Source of the DNA: Parcubacteria group bacterium
Lineage (GTDB): Bacteria > Patescibacteriota > Minisyncoccia > Phycocordibacterales > UBA12088
Reading direction: 5' to 3'
NCBI GenBank assembly: GCA_021731325.1
Contig: JAKFXP010000136.1
Location: 1 to 5,271, forward strand
Length of the DNA stretch: 5,271 nt
In this document: positions 1-5,271 of the stretch, in pieces
Position numbering within the stretch: the first letter of the stretch is position 1
Layout of the letters: each line of letters starts with the position of its first letter
The notes under the pieces: generated by a model
Seen by the model: the letters and a program-made list of their open reading frames with translations, nothing else
Databases searched by the model: none
Told to the model about the DNA's origin: nothing
Made by a program: the position numbers and the translations under genes

Positions 1-392
1 GTACTCTCCGCCACCGCCTCGACCGTCGTTCCCCCTTGCTCCGGAGTAAGCTCCATAGCAAACGAAACATATACGGGTTGTGCGAGCATCATCCAGACCA
101 ATATTCGCGCGACCATGCGTCCGAGCATGCTGTCAATACCAAAACGGACGAGCAGTTCTCCTCCCCTCGGATATCGTTCTTCATGACTCTGTGGTCTTGG
201 TACCGGTGCACGCGGTGGTGGACCAGTCGACCAGGTGCGCTGCACAAGACGAGGCGGCTCGGGACGAGGTACAGAAGTGCGTAAAACCCTTTGTTTTGAG
301 CCAAGTATGAGTGGTTGAGATGCGGAAGAAGCCCGCGATTGGAGTACAATCGTGTGTGCAAGATGCGAGCTATGCCCGTGTGGTGTTGACAT
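1..392 (-). CDS. Unrecognised protein, N-terminal part (runs off left edge)
   Basis: Reading the minus strand from an ATG at 392 gives 130 codons with no stop before the window edge. I do not recognise the family. Residues 1-75 are probably disordered and rich in Pro, Arg and Ser, with clusters such as PRPEPPR and TGPPPRAPVPRPQ. Residues 93-113 are hydrophobic (VARILVWMMLAQPVYVSFA) and could be a membrane helix or, if translation starts at Met89 (position 128) or Met93, a signal peptide followed by the acidic stretch MELTPEQ. An in-frame stop lies upstream of the ATG at 392, and no good ribosome binding site precedes any candidate start. A competing frame on the same strand (457 to 89) gives a His/Ser/Cys-rich product that looks like a shadow. 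The frame is chosen on protein plausibility alone, so the call is tentative. Confidence 0.45.
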   Translation of the reverse strand, partial: MSTPHGHSSHLAHTIVLQSRASSASQPLILGSKQRVLRTSVPRPEPPRLVQRTWSTGPPPRAPVPRPQSHEERYPRGGELLVRFGIDSMLGRMVARILVWMMLAQPVYVSFAMELTPEQGGTTVEAVAES

Positions 393-437
393 GGAATGTC
401 GAAAAAAGCCCGTCCCTTCGTACCTTTTTTCACATAT

Positions 438-446
438 ATTGTATCA
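438..446 (-). promoter_or_regulatory. Candidate extended -10 element for the left-edge gene
   Basis: The minus strand reads TGATACAAT here, matching the extended -10 form TGnTATAAT with one mismatch in the hexamer. No convincing -35 box lies upstream, which is tolerated for extended -10 promoters. Transcription would start near 431, leaving a leader of about 40 nt before the ATG at 392. Short AT-rich matches of this kind arise by chance, so support is moderate at best. Confidence 0.3.
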
Positions 447-473
447 TTGCTTGGCAATATATGGCCTGTTTAC

Positions 474-502
474 TTGTCCACATCCAAAATCAAAACTACT
501 TT
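474..502 (+). promoter_or_regulatory. Weak candidate promoter or DnaA-box-like site
   Basis: TTGTCC (474-479) and TACTTT (497-502) are separated by 17 bp, a permissive but weak sigma70-like pair (4/6 and 3/6 matches). If used, it would put the 23-bp hairpin inside the 5' leader of the ATPase mRNA. The nonamer TTGTCCACA at 474-482 also resembles the DnaA box (TTATCCACA), and this exact variant is favoured by Streptomyces DnaA. A single copy is weak evidence for either reading. Confidence 0.2.
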
Positions 503-607
503 CCCCACCCTCTCCCCAGGTTTTCCCTACTCCTACCCACACCTTATCCCCACACTTTCCCCACCTAATTAAATACCTTTACGGCACTTTAATTAGGTGG
601 GGAAAGT
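498..607. repeat. Three copies of a C-rich 12-mer (two direct, one inverted)
   Basis: ACTTTCCCCACC occurs at 498-509 and 554-565 on the plus strand, 56 bp apart, and its exact complement occurs at 596-607. The last two copies are part of the arms of the inverted repeat. Related C-rich words (TCTCCCCA at 511-518, TTATCCCCACA near 545-555) lie between them. The arrangement could be a set of protein-binding sites, or simply a product of the skewed base composition. Confidence 0.5.
503..527 (-). other. Canonical G-quadruplex motif on the minus strand
   Basis: Read on the minus strand, four G runs occur in order: GGG (527-525), GGGG (517-514), GGG (510-508) and GGGG (506-503). The loops are 7, 3 and 1 nt, which meets the usual G3+N1-7 rule. 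Three further G runs lie on the same strand at 536-538, 548-551 and 559-562. On the plus strand the surrounding tract 477-582 contains only two G residues (519-520). The motif is directly visible; whether it folds or does anything in the cell is unknown. Confidence 0.6.
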
Positions 608-610
608 GTG
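551..610. repeat. Perfect 23-bp inverted repeat with 14-nt loop
   Basis: The left arm (551-573) and right arm (588-610) are exact reverse complements over 23 bp, with a 14-nt spacer (574-587, TACCTTTACGGCAC). Each arm combines a C-rich or G-rich half with an AT-rich half next to the loop (CCTAATTAAA / TTTAATTAGG). No T tract follows on either strand, and the site lies between divergent genes, so an ordinary terminator does not fit. It ends 66 bp before the ATPase ATG. It could be an operator, an mRNA leader hairpin, or a copy of a dispersed palindromic element. Confidence 0.85.
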
Positions 611-676
611 TCGAATACGTACCTACGCGCATGGTACGCTAGTCTCATAGTTACTCACTAGCACGTACATCTTGTC

Positions 677-3202
677 ATGACCACTCTTTCTTACGCAACT
701 CGTTCCGTGCAAGATATTGCGACCGAACACCGTCTTTCGCTCGACCAAGGTCTGAGCGAAAGTGAGGTTGTCTCCAAACGGATTCGCTTTGGAAAAAACG
801 AACTCAAACAAGAGTCGCGGAGCACCTGGTCAATCCTCATACGTCAGCTCAGAAGTCCGTTTATTTACCTTCTCTTAGGCGCGAGTCTCCTTGCCTTTTT
901 GCTCGGTGAAGCGATGGATGCCCTACTCATCATTATCTTTATCAGCATCAACACCGGTCTTGGTTTTTTTCAAGAGTACCGCAGTGAACAAACATTACAA
1001 TTACTCAGACAATACGCAGCCGCACGCGCACGAGTCCTGCGAAACGGCAGCCCCCTCCTCATTCCCGCCGAAGACCTCGTACCGGGTGACCTTGTACTCC
1101 TCGAAACAGGCGACCGGATACCGGCAGACCTACGTCTCATCACCGTACATAGTCTCTCCGTCGACGAGAGTGCCATCACAGGTGAGTCAGTGAGTGTGTC
1201 AAAAATAAGCGGCCTGCTCGACACTCTACCTCCCGGCGAGTACGCAGCAACCAACCTCTGTTTTGCAGGCACCATGGTCGTGCGCGGCTCTGCACAGGGA
1301 ATGGTGATTACGACAGGTATCGAAAGCACGCTCGGCAGTATCGCACACAATGCGGGTGAACGACATGAAAGTGCATTCGAAAAAAGTATTGCCCGTTTTA
1401 GTGCGTTTATTCTTCGACTCGTCATCGCCACCCTCCTCCTCGTCTTCCTCTTACACCTCCTCATCAAAGGAGATACGGTTGATATACCCAACCTCCTACT
1501 CTTCTCTATTGCCCTTGCCGTTGGCGTCATACCCGAAGCATTGCCCGTTGTCACCACGTTCTCACTTTCTCGAGGTGCGCGCAGACTATCCGAAAAACAC
1601 GTGGTGGTGCGACGACTCTCTGCAGTCGAAGACCTTGGCTCAATTGAGATATTGTGTACCGACAAAACCGGAACCATAACCGAAAACAAATTAACGGTTG
1701 CACACACGTTTGGCGCTCCTCGAGACATACTCCTCAAACGCGCAAACCAGGGCTCTGATCCAGATGACGGCCGTATTGAGCCGTTTGATGCTGCACTCTT
1801 TGCCCCCTTAACCAAAAACATACGTGAGGAAATTGAATCCACCACCGTGGTAGCCACGGTCGCATTTGACCCCCGTACGCGTTTTAGTGCCGTGGTGATA
1901 GAGGAGAATGGTACCCATACTCTTATCGTCCGCGGTGCACCCGAAAGTCTGTATCCCCTCTGTACGCTCCGTGCGGAGGATACCGCACAAGCAGCGGTGT
2001 GGTGCACCGAAGCAGGTGAACATGGTGAACGGGTATTGGCAATTGCAACACGAGTCCTGTATCCCGAGGAGGACTCCTTTGCCGCAGCACAGACTCCTCA
2101 CGGACTTACCTTTTCGGGTATTGTCTCTTTTAAAGACCCTATTAAAGCAAGTACGGTGAGCGCGGTACACGAAGCCCAAGCCTTGGGGATACAGGTAAAA
2201 ATAATCACCGGAGACAGTCCCGATGTTGCCGGTGCCGTGGCGCATGACATTGGTCTTATTGAATCACCAAAAGAAGTTATGACGGGCGCCCAATTTGAAT
2301 CCCTGAGTATGCATGAACGACATGAAGCGGTACGTGCCTATAGCGTGTTTGCGCGAGTAAGCCCCGAACAAAAACATGAGATTGTCGAACTTCTCGGTGA
2401 GTCATTTGAGGTCGGATTTTTGGGTGAAGGTATCAATGATGTTCCTGCGTTACGCGCCGCAGGTGTTTCTATTGTCGTCCAAAGTGCCAGTGACATATCG
2501 CGCGATACTGCCGACATTATTTTGCTCGAACAAAGTTTAGGGGTCATTGTCGCCGGCATCCGTGAAGGGCGCATCGCCGTTGCAAACACAAGTAAATATA
2601 TCAAAGCAACCCTTGCCTCAAGCTTTGGCAATTTTTACGCCGTTGCGCTCGTATCCCTCTTTATCGATTACCTCCCCATGCTCCCCATTCAGATACTCCT
2701 CCTCAACCTCGTCTCTGACTTCCCTATGATTGCTATCGCCGCCGACACCGTTGACCGTACCGAAATTGCAACCCCACACAGTCAAAATGTGCGAGACATC
2801 CTTCTTATTGCTACCCTGCTCGGTATCGTAAGTACCTTCTTCGACTTCGTGTTCTTTGGACTCTTTTACGATGCCGCACCCGCCGTACTGCAAACCAACT
2901 GGTTCATCGGGAGTGCTTTGACCGAGCTCGCTTTTCTCTTTTCTATTCGCACCCGATTACCGTTCTGGAAGGGTGAACGAATTCCTTCACTTATCATCTT
3001 CCTCACGCTCACTGCTGCCATTGCTACCATTTGTATTCCATTCATACCTCCCCTTGCTTCCCTGTTTAAGTTTGCAACACCCTCAATGACACACCTTGGT
3101 ATTATTCTTATCACCGTCATCACGTACTTCATAGCTACCGAAAGTGTGAAGTTGCTCTATTTCCGCACCCTTGCCCAAAGTATTCGCCCACAGCGACCCT
3201 AA
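677..3202 (+). CDS. P-type cation-transporting ATPase, MgtA/MgtB-like (type IIIB)
   Basis: A complete 841-residue membrane pump that would use ATP to move a cation, possibly Mg2+, across the cytoplasmic membrane. In order: N-terminal cation-ATPase domain (about 1-60), helices M1-M2 (60-97), actuator domain with PGD (136-138) and TGES (168-171), M3-M4 (240-295) with PEALP (286-290), the phosphorylation motif DKTGT with Asp329, the nucleotide domain with RGAPE (419-423), FKDP (485-488), TGD (511-513), the hinge GEGIND (583-588), then M5-M10 (about 646-823). M6 keeps N677 and D681, matching SERCA N796/D800. The stretches RRLSAVEDLGSIEILCTDK and LPMLPIQILL resemble MgtA more than SERCA or the proton pumps. 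The hinge has Glu584 where Asp is usual. The ATG at 677 has no Shine-Dalgarno sequence. It is convergent with the peptidase gene, 3 bp away. Family is certain; the ion is not. Confidence 0.95.
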   Translation: MTTLSYATRSVQDIATEHRLSLDQGLSESEVVSKRIRFGKNELKQESRSTWSILIRQLRSPFIYLLLGASLLAFLLGEAMDALLIIIFISINTGLGFFQEYRSEQTLQLLRQYAAARARVLRNGSPLLIPAEDLVPGDLVLLETGDRIPADLRLITVHSLSVDESAITGESVSVSKISGLLDTLPPGEYAATNLCFAGTMVVRGSAQGMVITTGIESTLGSIAHNAGERHESAFEKSIARFSAFILRLVIATLLLVFLLHLLIKGDTVDIPNLLLFSIALAVGVIPEALPVVTTFSLSRGARRLSEKHVVVRRLSAVEDLGSIEILCTDKTGTITENKLTVAHTFGAPRDILLKRANQGSDPDDGRIEPFDAALFAPLTKNIREEIESTTVVATVAFDPRTRFSAVVIEENGTHTLIVRGAPESLYPLCTLRAEDTAQAAVWCTEAGEHGERVLAIATRVLYPEEDSFAAAQTPHGLTFSGIVSFKDPIKASTVSAVHEAQALGIQVKIITGDSPDVAGAVAHDIGLIESPKEVMTGAQFESLSMHERHEAVRAYSVFARVSPEQKHEIVELLGESFEVGFLGEGINDVPALRAAGVSIVVQSASDISRDTADIILLEQSLGVIVAGIREGRIAVANTSKYIKATLASSFGNFYAVALVSLFIDYLPMLPIQILLLNLVSDFPMIAIAADTVDRTEIATPHSQNVRDILLIATLLGIVSTFFDFVFFGLFYDAAPAVLQTNWFIGSALTELAFLFSIRTRLPFWKGERIPSLIIFLTLTAAIATICIPFIPPLASLFKFATPSMTHLGIILITVITYFIATESVKLLYFRTLAQSIRPQRP

Positions 3203-3205
3203 TCA

Positions 3206-4096
3206 CTACATAGGGTAGGTGTTCATACATGCGATGAACGTATCTTGTGTTTTTTGTGTCACACAGTCAAAAAACATACGCATATGGTTATCTAATCCGG
3301 TATCTGCACAATAGTGCGTTCGTGCATATGCAAGATGTTCAGAGGTAAACATGTCGCTTGCGGATAGTCCAAAATAGTCTCGTATCTGTGACATACGTGC
3401 GAGTATTTCATCAGGTTTTTTGAGGTAGGTAACTCGTTCGTTTTTTGCCAGTTCCACCGGGTCGAAAATGGCACGTAACGCATGTCCAAACGGCGCATCT
3501 TCCATCTTCCACAACCCGTGCACTTTTTCATGCGCCTCAATGATATTCTTTTGGCGTCGCGTAAGTGGTTGACCCCCTAACGATACCGCATCATCAAATA
3601 CCGTACCGGGGCTACCAAGACGACCTACTCCAAGTGCATAGGGTACTAAGCCTTGCTCTTGTGCTGTCCCAATACCGGTCTGGATGAACACCTCTGCAAT
3701 ACGAGCGGTATATTCATCCATCTGTCTTTGATGGTAATCGGCACGCACTCCATCTTTTGTCAATACTCCCGGTGGCGTAGCCTCCAACAGATCCGCATAC
3801 TGCGCAACTATTGCTTGATATTTTTCAAACGTGATTGGGTCAAGTGCGCGCCGCAGGAGCAGTAGAGTCCAGTCACCGGGAAAGTTTGCCTGCGCAGTCA
3901 CCAGCTCTTCAAGTCCTTGTTTGTATGTTTGTTGCAACTCTACTGCTTCTTGTCCCTCACACTTCCTGAGAGACTCCTGAAGTGCCTGTACCCGTGTTAT
4001 ATACGCTTCCAGACGAGGATCTCCCTCATCGATCGGAGCAGATACCTGCTCCGATACTTCAGGTTGGGGAGTTGGGGGGTCAAATGTTTCTTGCAT
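3206..4096 (-). CDS. Putative HExxH zinc metallopeptidase
   Basis: A 296-residue protein starting at the ATG at 4096. Its clearest feature is the zinc-peptidase motif in the helix-like segment NIIEAHEKVHGLW: His189 and His193 would bind zinc and Glu190 would be the catalytic base. Glu230, in KKPDEILARMSQIR, is a possible third ligand, as in gluzincins; this is inference. Residues 1-25 are Pro/Glu-rich and probably disordered, and 28-70 look helical and charged. There is no signal peptide or membrane helix, so it is probably cytoplasmic. I do not recognise the family beyond the motif. An in-frame ATG at 4150 would add 18 residues, but it would be translated through the terminator hairpin (4117-4143) and lies upstream of the -10 box, so 4096 is preferred. 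The TAG stop is 3 bp from the ATPase stop. Confidence 0.8.
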   Translation of the reverse strand: MQETFDPPTPQPEVSEQVSAPIDEGDPRLEAYITRVQALQESLRKCEGQEAVELQQTYKQGLEELVTAQANFPGDWTLLLLRRALDPITFEKYQAIVAQYADLLEATPPGVLTKDGVRADYHQRQMDEYTARIAEVFIQTGIGTAQEQGLVPYALGVGRLGSPGTVFDDAVSLGGQPLTRRQKNIIEAHEKVHGLWKMEDAPFGHALRAIFDPVELAKNERVTYLKKPDEILARMSQIRDYFGLSASDMFTSEHLAYARTHYCADTGLDNHMRMFFDCVTQKTQDTFIACMNTYPM

Positions 4097-4107
4097 AGAT
4101 GTGCGTA

Positions 4108-4113
4108 AGTATA
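4108..4113 (-). promoter_or_regulatory. -10 box of the metallopeptidase gene
   Basis: The minus strand reads TATACT, 5 of 6 matches to TATAAT, with exactly 11 nt between it and the ATG at 4096. Transcription starting about 7 nt downstream would give a leader of only about 4-5 nt and no room for a Shine-Dalgarno sequence. The -35 position falls inside the terminator hairpin and has no good match. The box sits between the terminator and the ATG, which supports a separate transcription unit. Confidence 0.5.
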
Positions 4114-4116
4114 CAC

Positions 4117-4143
4117 AAAAAACGCGGCTCCGCCGCGTTTTTT
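4117..4143 (-). terminator. Rho-independent terminator after the exported-protein gene
   Basis: A perfect palindrome: AAAAAACGCGGC (4117-4128), a 3-nt loop, then GCCGCGTTTTTT (4132-4143). On the minus strand it gives a six-pair G/C stem preceded by six A and followed by six T, 19 bp after the TAA of the gene at 4163-4801. The symmetry means it could work in both directions, but only the minus strand has a gene ending here. It separates that gene from the metallopeptidase gene. Confidence 0.9.
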
Positions 4144-4162
4144 GTTGCATCAGTGCGGAATA

Positions 4163-4801
4163 TTAAATCGCCGTCTGTCCTGCACTGTCACTTCCTGCAC
4201 TTGCATCCTCGGTAGGTACGCTCACTTTGCAGGTATCCTTTACCGTTGTCTTGAAGGTCTTCCATGCGCTGTCACGCTCAGTCTTCAAGGTCTTGCCTGC
4301 TGACTTGCGGGCAGTAGTCCACGCCTTCCATGCGTCTTTGAGTGCAGTATTGCGTGCACTGACTTCAGTTTGTCCCCATGCGGCATAGAGCGCGGTCTGA
4401 CGTGCCTTGAGGGCATCCATCACTGCAGTATCTGACTTTCCAAACGCGCTCTGGAGTGCTACCTCACGCGTATCAACCGCCTTCTGGACACAGGTTGCGT
4501 CTAGAGTGGCGATACTGTCACCGCGCATCGAACTACGGGTACTGCTTGCGTTTTTACCCTTACGACCATGCTCTTTCTCAAGATTTTTGCGCGCTTTGGC
4601 AAGCATCTCTTCAAACCTCTTTGAGTCTTTTATCCCCTTACGAGTAGAGCTCGCCATAGTTGATGAAGCATCATCCGATGACGTATGTACCTCAATCTCA
4701 GTACTTCCATCATCTTCAACCTCATTCTTTGCAGACACTTGTCCAGCAACAAATAACAATGCGGCGGCAAGCAGCATTGGCGTTAGTTTCTTGCTTATCA
4801 T
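4163..4801 (-). CDS. Exported Ala/Trp/Lys-rich helical protein, two-cysteine type (copy 1)
   Basis: A 212-residue protein of unknown function. Residues 1-24 form a signal peptide: MISKK, a hydrophobic core (MLLAAALLFVAG), then VSA before a likely cleavage at Ala24, so the mature protein is outside the cytoplasmic membrane. Residues 25-60 are acidic and Ser/Thr-rich, and 61-95 are basic and charged. Residues 104-191 form a long predicted helix bounded by Cys104 and Cys191, with repeated Ala-Trp units (A141-W142, A157-W158, A179-W180), W161, and alternating Lys/Arg and Ala. The tail is Ser/Gly/Asp-rich. I recall similar proteins as common, uncharacterised proteins in Parcubacteria. The two cysteines could form a disulfide. 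The ATG at 4801 follows a consensus -10 box by 11 nt. A terminator follows the stop, and a second copy lies upstream. Confidence 0.85.
   Translation of the reverse strand: MISKKLTPMLLAAALLFVAGQVSAKNEVEDDGSTEIEVHTSSDDASSTMASSTRKGIKDSKRFEEMLAKARKNLEKEHGRKGKNASSTRSSMRGDSIATLDATCVQKAVDTREVALQSAFGKSDTAVMDALKARQTALYAAWGQTEVSARNTALKDAWKAWTTARKSAGKTLKTERDSAWKTFKTTVKDTCKVSVPTEDASAGSDSAGQTAI
4164..4516. repeat. 353-bp exact direct repeat, unit 1
   Basis: Identical base for base to 4919-5271, with an offset of 755 bp. The left boundary falls inside the stop codon: 4163 is T and the matching 4918 is C, after which no difference is seen. The right limit is set only by the window edge, so the true repeat may be longer. 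Confidence 0.95.
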
Positions 4802-4917
4802 AGATACTATTGATTATAAATAAAACTGATAACACGCTTAAGTGTACCACAGTAAAAACAAGCGCGTCGTAACCAATCCACACACAGTATTACCTACCGA
4901 CACCCGTAAACCTCGCA
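4802..4917. other. Spacer between the two gene copies
   Basis: This 116-bp region separates the TAG stop of copy 2 from the ATG of copy 1. It holds the copy 1 promoter near its left end. I see no strong hairpin with a T tract after copy 2, in contrast to the terminator after copy 1, so read-through from copy 2 into copy 1 is possible. No further gene is visible. Confidence 0.5.
4813..4841 (-). promoter_or_regulatory. Promoter of the exported-protein gene (copy 1)
   Basis: On the minus strand a perfect TATAAT (4818-4813) lies exactly 11 nt before the ATG at 4801. A weak -35 candidate, TTAAGC (4841-4836), is 17 bp further upstream. The predicted transcription start, about 7 nt past the -10, gives a leader of about 4-5 nt, so the mRNA would be close to leaderless. 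No Shine-Dalgarno sequence precedes the ATG. Confidence 0.65.
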
Positions 4918-5271
4918 CTAAATCGCCGTCTGTCCTGCACTGTCACTTCCTGCACTTGCATCCTCGGTAGGTACGCTCACTTTGCAGGTATCCTTTACCG
5001 TTGTCTTGAAGGTCTTCCATGCGCTGTCACGCTCAGTCTTCAAGGTCTTGCCTGCTGACTTGCGGGCAGTAGTCCACGCCTTCCATGCGTCTTTGAGTGC
5101 AGTATTGCGTGCACTGACTTCAGTTTGTCCCCATGCGGCATAGAGCGCGGTCTGACGTGCCTTGAGGGCATCCATCACTGCAGTATCTGACTTTCCAAAC
5201 GCGCTCTGGAGTGCTACCTCACGCGTATCAACCGCCTTCTGGACACAGGTTGCGTCTAGAGTGGCGATACT
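4918..5271 (-). CDS. Second copy of the exported protein, C-terminal part (runs off right edge)
   Basis: Open from the right edge to a TAG stop at 4918-4920. It covers the equivalent of residues 96-212 of copy 1: Cys104, the Ala/Trp helix, Cys191 and the Ser/Gly tail. Every base visible is identical to copy 1, so the protein is identical in this part; only the last base of the stop codon differs (TAG against TAA). An internal GTG/ATG near 5178 should not be taken as the start, because the frame stays open to the edge and copy 1 shows where the true start would be. The N-terminal half and its promoter lie outside the window. Function is unknown, as for copy 1. Confidence 0.85.
   Translation of the reverse strand, partial: SIATLDATCVQKAVDTREVALQSAFGKSDTAVMDALKARQTALYAAWGQTEVSARNTALKDAWKAWTTARKSAGKTLKTERDSAWKTFKTTVKDTCKVSVPTEDASAGSDSAGQTAI
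4919..5271. repeat. 353-bp exact direct repeat, unit 2 (cut by window end)
   Basis: Partner of the repeat at 4164-4516, in the same orientation. It may extend beyond the edge; if the whole gene is duplicated it should continue for at least another 285 bp. Confidence 0.95.

Larger units (their letters stand above)
393..676. other. Divergent intergenic region with unusual structure
   Basis: This 284-bp stretch separates the left-edge gene from the P-type ATPase gene, which point away from each other, so both promoters should lie here. I see no convincing coding frame. It holds an extended -10 on the minus strand (438-446), one TTGTCCACA nonamer (474-482), a plus-strand tract with almost no G (477-582), a G-quadruplex motif on the minus strand, repeats of a C-rich 12-mer and a perfect 23-bp inverted repeat. 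The last 66 bp before the ATPase ATG hold no obvious -10 box or ribosome binding site. Confidence 0.6.

Noticed and set aside
36..310. Two overlapping plus-strand open frames
   Set aside because: They lie opposite the likelier minus-strand gene and have the irregular composition of antisense frames.
89..457. A minus-strand open frame of 122 codons starting with TTG
   Set aside because: The product is rich in His, Ser, Cys and Arg with no coherent architecture, and it overlaps the more plausible frame from 392 that continues past the left edge.
498..607. The C-rich repeats as a CRISPR array
   Set aside because: The repeats are only 12 bp, few, irregularly spaced and partly inverted.
551..610. 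The 23-bp inverted repeat as a Rho-independent terminator
   Set aside because: There is no T tract after either arm, and both neighbouring genes start rather than end here.
970..2007. A 345-codon minus-strand open frame
   Set aside because: It lies wholly opposite the ATPase, whose motifs prove the plus frame; the product is Arg/Ser-rich, typical of an antisense shadow.
3221..3255. Hairpin GTTCAT/ATGAAC followed by six T, as an ATPase terminator
   Set aside because: The stem has only 6 bp, is AT-rich, lies inside the peptidase coding region, and the T run is 10 nt away.
4097..4150. N-terminal extension of the metallopeptidase from an ATG at 4150
   Set aside because: Its codons would be the terminator hairpin itself, and the start lies upstream of the -10 box at 4108-4113.
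4407..4823. A 138-codon plus-strand open frame
   Set aside because: It is antisense to the exported-protein gene, whose signal peptide and duplicated helix support the minus frame.

Overview
The window most likely comes from a member of the Candidate Phyla Radiation (Patescibacteria, Parcubacteria-like). The main reason is the exported Ala/Trp/Lys-rich protein bracketed by two cysteines near the right end, a type I associate with Parcubacteria genomes. Weaker support comes from the absence of Shine-Dalgarno sequences and the very short predicted 5' leaders. This placement is recall plus inference, not a database result.

Layout, left to right. (1) Positions 1-392, minus strand: the N-terminal part of an unrecognised protein that runs off the left edge, with a Pro/Arg-rich start and then a hydrophobic segment. 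(2) Positions 393-676: a divergent intergenic region, the most structured non-coding stretch here. It holds a tract of about 106 nt with almost no G on the plus strand, a canonical G-quadruplex motif on the minus strand, three copies of a C-rich 12-mer, and a perfect 23-bp inverted repeat with a 14-nt loop. (3) Positions 677-3202, plus strand: a complete 841-residue P-type ATPase most like the MgtA/MgtB (type IIIB) group. It has all core motifs, except that the hinge motif reads GEGIND rather than GDGxND. (4) Positions 3206-4096, minus strand: a probable HExxH zinc metallopeptidase, convergent with the ATPase and separated from it by 3 bp. (5) Positions 4117-4143: a strong Rho-independent terminator. 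(6) Positions 4163-4801, minus strand: a 212-residue exported protein with a signal peptide. (7) Positions 4918-5271, minus strand: a second copy of that gene, cut by the right edge and identical over all 353 bp visible.

How the genes relate. The three right-hand genes are read leftwards. The terminator separates the exported-protein gene from the peptidase gene, and each of those two has its own -10 box exactly 11 nt before its ATG, so they appear to be separate transcription units. Nothing links the ATPase functionally to its neighbours. The least ordinary items are the exact tandem duplication, the structured intergenic region and the recurring near-leaderless promoter geometry. I found no RNA gene, CRISPR array, transposase or integrase.
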